Source: Streptomyces sp. SDr-06 (GTDB taxonomy: Bacteria > Actinomycetota > Actinomycetes > Streptomycetales > Streptomycetaceae). Taken from it: DNA of 64,000 bases. Positions 11,050 through 18,433 of this stretch are shown here, one piece after another (position 1 is the stretch's first letter; each line of letters begins with the position of its first letter). Location of the stretch: positions 434,001 through 498,000 of the forward strand of contig NZ_QOLA01000003.1 in NCBI RefSeq assembly GCF_003324565.1, in the 5' to 3' direction. The notes below the pieces were generated by a model. The model saw only the letters and a list, made by a program, of their open reading frames with translations, did no database searches and was not told where the DNA came from. Both the position numbers and the translations under genes were made by a program.

Positions 11050-11820
11050 TCAGACCCCTCGCGGCACCCGCGAGGGACGGCCCCGGCCGCGGGTCAGGGT
11101 GTAGCCGGCGACGCCGGCGAGCGCGGCGAGCAGGCCGCCGACGCCGGTCCACAGCCAGCGGTCGGTCCACCAGCCGGACGCCCAGCCGCCGTCCGGCTCG
11201 ACCGAGGACTTCGCGCCGAGCGGCGTGGACAGCTTGCCGTCCACGGCGTGAGCGCCGCCCGTGTCCAGGACGGTCGGCTCGACCTCCGTTTTGAACGGCA
11301 GGCCCCGGTCGGTGTCGGGCAGCGAGACCGCCGTCAGACGGATGTAGTAGCTGCCCGGCAGCGGGTCGTTGGACCACGTGTCGGCCCAGGCGACGGTCGG
11401 TCGCAGGGTGCAGGACAGTTCGACCGTGGCCGCGTCCTGTGCGGCGGACCGGGACTGCGTGCCGTACATGCAGGGCTGGCGGCGCCGCAGCCCGTCGTAC
11501 ACGTCGATGCGCCAGGTCGAGGCGCCGTGCCGCGCGGCGGCGTCGGGGAGCGTGACCTTGGCGGTGACGGTGGGGCGCTGCCCGGCGTCGGCGGGGAACA
11601 TCCAGTACAGGTAGTCGCCGGTCGACGCCGACGCGGTGGCCTTCTGTCCCTGCTGCACGGCGACCGCGGTACGGAAAGCGGTACCGGCCTCCGTGGGCGC
11701 GGCGCCGCTCTTCGAGGCGGAGGGGCTGGGCGAGGGCGAGTCCGCCAGCGCGGGCGCAGCCCCGCCGAGCAGGGCCGCTCCGGTCAGTGCGGCGGCCGCC
11801 AACGTCCGTACGGTACGCAT
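11050..11820 (-). CDS. Secreted protein with C-terminal membrane anchor, partner of the VWA protein
   Basis: The start at 11820 encodes a signal peptide (MRTVRTLAAAALTGAALLGG, cleavage near ALA-DS) preceded by GGGGAG 8 bp upstream; 256 residues. A Ser/Pro-rich spacer follows, then a beta-rich extracellular domain with paired cysteines, then one C-terminal membrane helix (WLWTGVGGLLAALAGVAGYTL) and a short basic tail. The topology is therefore extracellular domain plus anchor. An alternative start at 11856 overlaps the stop of the upstream VWA gene by one base (TGATG). I recognise no characterised family. The matching architecture and tight linkage suggest it acts with the VWA protein at the cell surface. 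Confidence 0.75.
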   Translation of the reverse strand: MRTVRTLAAAALTGAALLGGAAPALADSPSPSPSASKSGAAPTEAGTAFRTAVAVQQGQKATASASTGDYLYWMFPADAGQRPTVTAKVTLPDAAARHGASTWRIDVYDGLRRRQPCMYGTQSRSAAQDAATVELSCTLRPTVAWADTWSNDPLPGSYYIRLTAVSLPDTDRGLPFKTEVEPTVLDTGGAHAVDGKLSTPLGAKSSVEPDGGWASGWWTDRWLWTGVGGLLAALAGVAGYTLTRGRGRPSRVPRGV

Positions 11821-11855
11821 GAGTTGGCTCCCCGGGTGAGATGTGGAGTTCGGCA

Positions 11856-13148
11856 TCAGTTGGTCCGCCAGACCGCGATGCGCCAGCGCGAGATCCAGCC
11901 CCACACCAGACCGGCGACCAGACCGGTCAGCGCGAGGGCGCCGAGCAGCCACCAGCCCCGGCCGAGGCCGAAGGAGGCCACGTCGGAGGCGGGGTGGGGG
12001 CCGTCCACCACGTCGATGGCGAGCTCGACCGGCAGACCCGGGTCGGTCTTGACGCCGGGCGGCGCGGAGAAGGAGTTGGAGACCTGGAGGCAGACGGTCT
12101 CCGGGGTCGACTTGTCGGCCGAGTCGTCGGCGGCCGCCTTCGGGTAGCGCAGACCGGTCGAGATGAGGTCCGTACGCCCGTCGCCCGCCTCCGAGCCGCG
12201 CACGATCTCGCGGCCGTGCGTGGTCATCGCCCGCAGCAGGACGCCGTAGTCCGGATTGGTCTGCCGGTCCACGCCGACGCTGGCCGAGGCGCGCAGCTCC
12301 TGGCCGGGCAGCACGTCGACCTTGTACGTGCGGTGCTCGGCGAACTTCTCGCGGTCCGTGTACAGGCCGGGCTTGAGCTGGGGAGCGCTCTCACAGCTCG
12401 CGGTGCCGTTGGTCGCGACGGGCACGGCGACCGGGTCGGCCGCGCGGTCCACCAACTGCTTCACCTTGCCGGAGAGCTGGTCGGTGTGCTGCACGGAGGT
12501 GTAGGTGCCGCCGGTGGCCTCCGCGATGCAGGTGAGCTGCTCGCGGGTCTTGGCGTCCGGGATGAGGCCGAGCGTGTCGATGGTGAGGTGGATGCCCTGG
12601 GCGGCGATGTCGCGGGCCACCTCGCACGGGTCGAGGGGCTGGCAGGTGTCCTCGCCGTCGGTGATGAGCACGATCCGGCGGGTCGCGTCACCGCCCTTGA
12701 GGTCCTCGGCCGCGCCCTGGAGAGCCGGACCGATGGGCGTCCAGCCGGTGGGCGCGAGGGTGGCGACGGCGGTCTTCGCCTCCGTACGGTTCAGCGGGCC
12801 GACCGGGTAGAGCGCGCGGGTGTCCTTGCAGCCCACCTTGCGGTCCTCGCCGGGGTAGTTGGCCCCCAGGGTGCGTATCCCGAGCTGGACCTCCTGCGGG
12901 ACCGAGTCGAGGACCTCGTTGAACGCCTGCTTGGCGGCGGACATCCGGGACTTGCCGTCGATGTCCGTGGTCCGCATGGAACCGGAGACGTCGAGGACCA
13001 GGTCGACCTTGGGCGCGCCCTGCTGGGCGGGCTGCCCGTCGGGCCGGGGCGCCGCGGAGGCGGCCGTGTCCACGGCCGGGAGGATGCCGGTGGCGAAAGT
13101 GGCGACCAGCGCGCACACTCCGGCCGCCAGCCGTTTTCTGGTGATCAT
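11856..13148 (-). CDS. Secreted, membrane-anchored von Willebrand factor A domain protein
   Basis: A 430-residue protein with an N-terminal signal peptide (MITRKRLAAG..., cleavage near ASAAP) and a VWA domain whose MIDAS residues are visible. D53-V-S55-G-S57 starts the domain, with a Thr in the GWTPIG segment and the Asp in ITDGED further on. This argues for divalent-cation-dependent ligand binding. A beta-rich region follows, then a C-terminal membrane helix (WWLLGALALTGLVAGLVWGWI) and a basic cytoplasmic tail. The partner gene begins within 40 bp of its stop, so both are probably one transcript. The ligand is unknown; adhesion or envelope assembly roles are typical of such proteins. A one-mismatch copy of the 12-bp palindrome (12381-12392) lies inside the gene. 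Confidence 0.85.
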   Translation of the reverse strand: MITRKRLAAGVCALVATFATGILPAVDTAASAAPRPDGQPAQQGAPKVDLVLDVSGSMRTTDIDGKSRMSAAKQAFNEVLDSVPQEVQLGIRTLGANYPGEDRKVGCKDTRALYPVGPLNRTEAKTAVATLAPTGWTPIGPALQGAAEDLKGGDATRRIVLITDGEDTCQPLDPCEVARDIAAQGIHLTIDTLGLIPDAKTREQLTCIAEATGGTYTSVQHTDQLSGKVKQLVDRAADPVAVPVATNGTASCESAPQLKPGLYTDREKFAEHRTYKVDVLPGQELRASASVGVDRQTNPDYGVLLRAMTTHGREIVRGSEAGDGRTDLISTGLRYPKAAADDSADKSTPETVCLQVSNSFSAPPGVKTDPGLPVELAIDVVDGPHPASDVASFGLGRGWWLLGALALTGLVAGLVWGWISRWRIAVWRTN

Positions 13149-13242
13149 CGCCGGATCCTATGGAAGCATCGATACGCACCCCAAATCGGCTGTGGCCGAT
13201 GCGCTCAAATCCCCTGATCCGATGGCGGGTTGATGGCCTCCG

Positions 13243-14667
13243 CTACGGAGTCGTCTGCGGGCGCTGGGCCACCGTGAGCTCACGCTCCGTCAGCGGAGGG
13301 GCCGTCAGCCTCGGCAGGGAGGGGCCGCGCAGTACGGCCAGCACGATCCGCGGCCGGACGAGGGCGGAGCGCGGCGCCGACAGTGTCATCACGTCGAAGA
13401 GCGCCCTGGTGACGGCGGGATGGCCGGTCGCGGTGAGCAGCAGCCGGTCGACATACCGGCGCAACAGCTTGGAACCCGGGCCGGGCTGGGTGCCGATCGC
13501 GCCGGGGTAGAGGATGTCCTGCCCGACGGCGAGTTCCCAGGCGAGCGAGACCGGGCGGGCCACCGCGCGCTGGACCCGCGCGGCCAGGCCCGGGGCGGTG
13601 AGGCCGCGGTCGGCCAGGTGGTCCCGCAGCGCCTCGGCGCCCTGCGCGGCCACCGAGAGCCCGTGCCCGTAGACCGGGTTGTAGGTGGCGACCGCGTCAC
13701 CCAGGACCACGAAGCCCTCGGGCCAGTTCTTCACCTTCTCGAAGTAGTTCCGCCGGTTGACGGTGCTGCGGGTGACCACCACGTCCGTCAGGGGTTCCAG
13801 GTGGCTGATGAACTCACCGACCACGGGATGCCGCACCGACCGGGCGAACGCCTCGAACTCGTCGGCGGAACCGGTGGGTTGGCCGCCGCGGGTTCCCGAC
13901 AGCGTCACGAGCCAGCGCCCGCCCTCGACGGGCACGATGGTCGTGGTGCGGCCGGGAACCGGTTGGCGCGCGTCCGACTGCACATTGATCAGCGGGAACC
14001 GCTCCGTCCCCTCCGGGGCGCGGAAGATCCGGCTGGCGTAGGCGAGGCCCGAGTCGACTTCCTCGTGGCGGGGCCGAGCGACGCCGAGCGCGCCGAGCCA
14101 GTGCGGGGCCCGTGAGCCGCGCCCCGACGCATCCACGACCAGGTCGGCCTGGAGAGCGCGCTCATCGCCGTCCTGGGTGCGCACCCGTATCCCGGTCACC
14201 CGGGCCGCGCTGCCCTCCAGGGCGAGGAGTTCGGTACGGGTGAGGACTTCGATCCGCGGGTCCGCGGTGACCTGCTCGCGTACCACCCAGTCCAGCAGGT
14301 CCCGGCTGCAGGCGATCACGAACTGCATCTCGGGCCAGCGCCGCAGCCAGCCCTGGGACTGCATGGACACCAGTCCGGTGGGCAGGGAGATGCGCCGGGC
14401 GCCGGCGGCGATCCAGCGGTCGTTGAGCCCGGGCAGCAGGTGCTCCATGGCGCGCGCTCCGCCGGACCACAGCAAGTGGGCATGGGCGGCCTGGGGCAGA
14501 CCCTTGCGCGGGACCGGCCCCGAGGGCAGGCTGTCGCGCTCGATCACGGTGATCTCGTCGGCGTGCTCGCGCAGTGCTGCGGCGGCCAGCATGCCCGCCG
14601 TTCCGCCGCCGATGACGAGGGCGCGACGGCGGGTGGGGGCTCTGAAGGAACGGTCGCTCTCGCTCAA
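13243..14667 (-). CDS. FAD-dependent monooxygenase-like oxidoreductase
   Basis: A 474-residue flavoprotein of the class A monooxygenase/geranylgeranyl-reductase-like superfamily. The N-terminal dinucleotide fold (ALVIGGGTAGMLAAAAL...ITVIERD) and a downstream FAD-contacting segment (GFVVLGDAVATYNPVYGHGLSVAAQGAEAL) are clear. The substrate is unknown. Its start overlaps the stop of the upstream membrane-protein gene by 4 bp (ATGA), and that gene is 3 bp from the HExxH gene. The three are therefore almost certainly co-transcribed from upstream of 16436. Its position as last gene of the cassette suggests it makes or modifies a small molecule connected with the XRE/HExxH/membrane components; this is inference from context. 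Confidence 0.85.
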   Translation of the reverse strand: MSESDRSFRAPTRRRALVIGGGTAGMLAAAALREHADEITVIERDSLPSGPVPRKGLPQAAHAHLLWSGGARAMEHLLPGLNDRWIAAGARRISLPTGLVSMQSQGWLRRWPEMQFVIACSRDLLDWVVREQVTADPRIEVLTRTELLALEGSAARVTGIRVRTQDGDERALQADLVVDASGRGSRAPHWLGALGVARPRHEEVDSGLAYASRIFRAPEGTERFPLINVQSDARQPVPGRTTTIVPVEGGRWLVTLSGTRGGQPTGSADEFEAFARSVRHPVVGEFISHLEPLTDVVVTRSTVNRRNYFEKVKNWPEGFVVLGDAVATYNPVYGHGLSVAAQGAEALRDHLADRGLTAPGLAARVQRAVARPVSLAWELAVGQDILYPGAIGTQPGPGSKLLRRYVDRLLLTATGHPAVTRALFDVMTLSAPRSALVRPRIVLAVLRGPSLPRLTAPPLTERELTVAQRPQTTP

Positions 14668-15851
14668 TGGACTTCGCTCTCTGGCAGGGCCGCGTGCCCG
14701 GGGGCCGCTGCGGCGACGGATGCCTCACGCAGGACGGCGGAGATCCGCACCAGATCACGAGGGCCTTCGGCGGTGGTGGGTTCAGCGGTCCCGAACGAGT
14801 CTAGGATCTTGCCTTCGGGGTCGGCGATGCGGGCCCGGACCGCCGCCGTCAGCATCGCCGCGTCCGCCACGGCCTGGGCCCGTTCCGGATCGGAGCCCTT
14901 CGCGACGGCCGCGGCATGAGCACGGGCATGCTCCGCACGGTCGAAATACGGATGCAGGGCGAGCAGGCCGTCGTGGATGTCGGACTCCCGGCGGGTCAGG
15001 GAGAGCTCGGCGGAGGACCACCACAGGAGGCGGGCCGAACGGGCGTGACCGGGGGCCACCGTGTTCAGCTCGCGCCACAGGGGGCCGAGTTGGCGGTAGA
15101 CGCCCCAGCTGTGCCAGCTGTCCGCGAGCCGCTGGCAGACCAGGGGCAGACAGAACCCCACCGCGCTGACCTGGGCGCCCACGGAAGCGAGGATCGGCGC
15201 GAGGTCGGTGCTCAGCCAGTCCCAGTCACCGCCGGCCCACCGGGCGAAGACGGCTGCGAACTTCGCCCCCGCGTAGAGCGTGTTGAACGTGTAGCCGAGC
15301 ATGATGATCAGCAGCCCGATGCGCAGCCATCCATGGACCTGGAGCGCCCACCGCCAGCACAGGTAGTTCATGGTGACACCCGCGACGGTGACACCCATGA
15401 GGTAGAGCACGATCATCTCGCGGATGTACGGCGTCTTGGCGTAGTACGTGTCCAGGTCCCGCAACCGTTCGACCGGGGCATCTCCGAGCAGGAAGAGCGC
15501 CACGAGCAGGACCATGTGCACGCTGTACCCGGCGATCCAGCGGCGGGAGACGCGCCGGGTCTGCTCGGCGGGCCCGCCGCGCCAGTTGACGATCAGTACG
15601 AGACAGGACGCGCTGAACCCGCTGAGCAGCGCGTACACCAGCGGGGCGGAGAAGTTGGTGATGCCGGTGAGCTCGTTGACCTTCGCGATGGTGGGCGGGG
15701 CCGCGAAGAAGAACACCAGACCGGCCATGGCGAGCAGGGCGCACACGGCGCGCATCAGCGGGTCGCGCCAGGCACGCACCAGTGAGGGCACCTTGAAAGC
15801 GAGAGCGGCCGCCATCGCGGCGGCCGGTACGTAGTAGGAGGGACCCTGCAC
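14664..15851 (-). CDS. MAB_1171c-like putative transporter (polytopic membrane protein)
   Basis: A 395-residue integral membrane protein. The N-terminal 240 residues contain about seven hydrophobic helices; the C-terminal 150 residues are soluble and helical. This arrangement and local sequence (YYVPAAAMAAALAFKVPSL..., ...PLWRELNTVAP...) match the actinobacterial family often annotated as MAB_1171c-family putative transporter (DUF6545-like C-terminus). Substrate and function are unknown. It lies between an HExxH protein (3 bp upstream) and an FAD monooxygenase (4-bp overlap). I recall the same combination recurring across Streptomyces genomes, so it is probably a functional unit. Confidence 0.75.
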   Translation of the reverse strand: MQGPSYYVPAAAMAAALAFKVPSLVRAWRDPLMRAVCALLAMAGLVFFFAAPPTIAKVNELTGITNFSAPLVYALLSGFSASCLVLIVNWRGGPAEQTRRVSRRWIAGYSVHMVLLVALFLLGDAPVERLRDLDTYYAKTPYIREMIVLYLMGVTVAGVTMNYLCWRWALQVHGWLRIGLLIIMLGYTFNTLYAGAKFAAVFARWAGGDWDWLSTDLAPILASVGAQVSAVGFCLPLVCQRLADSWHSWGVYRQLGPLWRELNTVAPGHARSARLLWWSSAELSLTRRESDIHDGLLALHPYFDRAEHARAHAAAVAKGSDPERAQAVADAAMLTAAVRARIADPEGKILDSFGTAEPTTAEGPRDLVRISAVLREASVAAAAPGHAALPESEVH

Positions 15852-15854
15852 GCC

Positions 15855-16436
15855 TCAGCCCTGCGGCCCGCGGTACCCCAGCGAGGCCTCGATGCGGCCG
15901 GCCAGCATGTCGCGACGCACCGGTCCCCGCATGCCCGAGCCGCTGAGCCAGGGGCGGCATTTGCTGCCGAGCAGCACGCCGAAGCTTTCGGCGTCGGTCT
16001 CCTCGGCGAGGTGCGAGCGGGTGCGGGCGGCCACCTTGCGTACGGTGTCGCTTACATCGGCGTCGGGCGAGAGCAGCCGGGCCGCGACGGCCGCGCCCTC
16101 GACGTGGTGACTCCCGTGTCCCGCGTTCATGTGCCACAACTCATGGCCCAGGATGACCAGTTGGTGGTCCGGCGCGGTCCGCTCCTCCACCACCACCAGA
16201 TCGCGGTCCGCCATGTCGAGCCAGAGTCCGCTCGCGGTGCCGGGCGGGAAGGCCGCCATGCGGAACTCGACGGGGCGGCCCCGGCGCTTGCTCATGCCCT
16301 CGCACAGGGCGGCGTACAGAGCGGTCGGCTCCGCCGGGGCGGGGATCGTGATACCCGCGACCAGCTCGCCGCACAGCCGGCGCATCTCCTTGCCTATGCC
16401 CACCGTTCTCCCCGCCAGCCGTTCATGGAGCAGCAC
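15855..16436 (-). CDS. HExxH protein, ImmA/IrrE-like (toxin/peptidase component) family
   Basis: A soluble protein of up to 193 residues with a zinc-peptidase-type signature HELWH inside LVILGHELWHMNAGHG. It resembles the ImmA/IrrE-like proteins annotated in Streptomyces as toxin components. ImmA/IrrE enzymes cleave a partner XRE repressor, and an XRE gene lies immediately upstream (16614-17279), which makes regulated proteolysis an attractive hypothesis. The GTG at 16436 is the first available start, but it has no good ribosome-binding site. ATG at 16385 (MRRLCGEL) is preceded by an AGG-rich stretch and fits the expected N-terminus well. It is the first gene of the downstream operon with the membrane protein and FAD monooxygenase. 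Confidence 0.72.
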   Translation of the reverse strand: MLLHERLAGRTVGIGKEMRRLCGELVAGITIPAPAEPTALYAALCEGMSKRRGRPVEFRMAAFPPGTASGLWLDMADRDLVVVEERTAPDHQLVILGHELWHMNAGHGSHHVEGAAVAARLLSPDADVSDTVRKVAARTRSHLAEETDAESFGVLLGSKCRPWLSGSGMRGPVRRDMLAGRIEASLGYRGPQG

Positions 16437-16613
16437 TTCGTCGAGCAGCCCGTCACTGTGCAGCCTGCCGAGCCGTACGCGATTGATCCAGTCATCATTG
16501 AGCCGGAGTTCGTTGAACTCGGCATCATTCGACGGCCGGAAATGAACGGACGGTGACGTCCGGGCAGGCTGGTGGGTGCGGCGGGGCCATGCCGCCGCGA
16601 GGTGCGGGTCATG

Positions 16614-17279
16614 TCAGGACTCCGACCGCTTGACGCTCTCCAGGAGCATGTCGAGCCACTCCGTGACCTTGTCGCGGTGCTTGTCGGTGGGGAGCTGGGC
16701 GGCCCGCCAGGCGATGCCGCGGACCCCGTGGTCCTGGAGCAGGCGTTCCAGGGCGTCGCCGCCCGGCGCCCCGGTGAGCGTCACCTCGCGCTCGCGGCCC
16801 GCCAGTTGCTGGAGCAGTTCCTGCTCGGTGCGCAGCAGGGCGCCGCCCAGCGCGTCGGTGTCGTCGGCGGTCAGGAAGCCCGCGTGGACGCCGAAGAACC
16901 GCTGGATCGCGTCACAGTGCTCCATCGTCGGCCGCCGGTCGCCGTTGATCAGCGCGCCCGCCTGCTGGCGCGACATGCCCGCGCCGTCGGCGATCTCCTG
17001 CTGGGTGTGCGGGCGGCCGTTGGGCTTGCGGCGGGTTCTGCGCAGCAGGCTGAACCGCTGCAGGAAGCGCGCCTGCAGATCGGGTTCGCCGGCCGGCTGC
17101 CCGTCGAGCAGCGCGCCCACGACGTCGGCCGGAACACCCGATGCCTCGGAGAGCCGGTGGACGTCGAACACGTCCGCCTGGCTCATGCCGAGCTTGTCGG
17201 CGAGCTCGGCCACACGGGCGACGACGGCCGCGAGGGGGCCCGTGGCCGCCGGTCCCGGTACCAAGAAGCCGTCCGTCAC
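16614..17279 (-). CDS. XRE-family transcriptional regulator
   Basis: A 221-residue regulator. The start GTG at 17279 is favoured because TAGGAG precedes it by 8 bp; an upstream GTG at 17318 would add 13 residues without such a site. A helix-turn-helix lies in the middle (HTQQEIADGAGMSRQQAGALINGDRRPTMEH, about residues 90-120), flanked by helical regions that may sense a ligand or dimerise. It is separated by 177 bp from the HExxH gene on the same strand and is divergent from the MmyB-like gene at 17543. The region 17280-17542 probably holds both promoters. Likely role: control of the downstream cassette, possibly relieved by the HExxH protein. Confidence 0.82.
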   Translation of the reverse strand: MTDGFLVPGPAATGPLAAVVARVAELADKLGMSQADVFDVHRLSEASGVPADVVGALLDGQPAGEPDLQARFLQRFSLLRRTRRKPNGRPHTQQEIADGAGMSRQQAGALINGDRRPTMEHCDAIQRFFGVHAGFLTADDTDALGGALLRTEQELLQQLAGREREVTLTGAPGGDALERLLQDHGVRGIAWRAAQLPTDKHRDKVTEWLDMLLESVKRSES

Positions 17280-17542
17280 CAGTAGTTCTCCTAGATCATG
17301 CGAGGTTGGTGGGCACAACAGTGGATGCTCCGGAGGTTAGCGGGTCCCGGCAACAACAACCAGAACTTGCCACAGTTGTGGCGCAATCAACGCTTCGGGG
17401 GGCCGGAATGCCACGATGCTTGACATCATTGTGTTGGCGGTATCAGGATCGCCACGCGGTGTGAAGATCGCCCTCCGAGCCCCGGGCGGGCCCGAAGGCC
17501 GGCCGCCGCACCCGCGGGCCAGCAAGAGGAGTCGCGTACTCG

Positions 17543-18310
17543 ATGGCGGAAGAATCGGTGGCGAAGGATTCGGTGACCAAGGTTCCGGTGGCGCACGTCC
17601 CGGTGGTGGGGCGCCCGTTCGCCCTGGTCCAGGAGCGGCCCGGACAGCAGGCGGCCGCGGGGGAGCGTGCCGCCGACGACACGGCGTCCGGGAGAACGGA
17701 CGCCACCGGGCTCCCGGACGACCCCGAGTTCGCGGCCTACGTCCACGACTACTTCGCGATGACGGACGCGCTTCCCTTCCCCTCCGTGGTCCTCGACCCG
17801 GGCTGGGGCGTGGCACACGCCAACGCGGCGTACGACGCGCTCTTCGGCGGAGTGGGACCACACCCCACCGCCATGCCCGGCCACAACTTCCTGCGCTTCG
17901 TCCTGTTCCACCCGGACGCGGCCAGCGTGCTCGCCGAACACGAGACGGCCTGGTGCCTGCCGATGCTGGCCCAGTTCGCCGAGGCGTTCGCCGACGATGA
18001 GAGCGCTCCCGGGCTGTGGGACATCCGCCGTGAGATCGCCGACGACCCGATCATGGACGCGGCGTTCCGCCTGGGGCTGCCGCACTGGGTCGAAGCCGTC
18101 GGCGACGCGGCGGTGCACCACGACGGCGCGGAACGCCACGTGCGCCACCCCGACCCGGCCCGCGGCCGTACCAGCTGCCGCCTGATCAGCGAATCCCCGC
18201 GCACCCTGCGGGAGTTCGGGCTGCGCAGGCTGACCCTGGTGCTGCGCGAGGCCGAGCCGACCGCGCCGCGCCGAGGCCGCGCCCACCTCAGCGTGGTGCC
18301 GACCCGCTAG
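17543..18310 (+). CDS. MmyB-like ligand-binding domain protein without HTH
   Basis: A 255-residue protein. Residues about 75-235 resemble the PAS-like ligand-binding domain found C-terminal to the HTH in MmyB-type regulators. The pattern FPSVVLDPGWGVAHANAAYDALFGG, then NFLRFVLFHPDAASV, then a Trp-containing helix, is characteristic. The first 70 residues are Ala/Asp/Glu-rich and contain no recognisable helix-turn-helix, so this is a stand-alone sensor-type domain or a divergent regulator. GAGGAG lies about 10 bp before the ATG. It is divergent from the XRE regulator and followed 123 bp later by the STAND protein. A one-mismatch copy of the 12-bp palindrome (17999-18010) encodes Glu-Ser-Ala-Pro in it. 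Function beyond sensing is not inferable. Confidence 0.65.
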   Translation: MAEESVAKDSVTKVPVAHVPVVGRPFALVQERPGQQAAAGERAADDTASGRTDATGLPDDPEFAAYVHDYFAMTDALPFPSVVLDPGWGVAHANAAYDALFGGVGPHPTAMPGHNFLRFVLFHPDAASVLAEHETAWCLPMLAQFAEAFADDESAPGLWDIRREIADDPIMDAAFRLGLPHWVEAVGDAAVHHDGAERHVRHPDPARGRTSCRLISESPRTLREFGLRRLTLVLREAEPTAPRRGRAHLSVVPTR

Positions 18311-18433
18311 CCGCCCCGAGCCCCCGCGCACCGCATGGTTTCGGCCAAACCCGGGCGAAGTCGGCCTGCCGGAAAGGATGTTGCTAGCGTGGCCGCGGCA
18401 GGCCGGGGCGGGTAGCGGAATCGGGGGCGGGAC

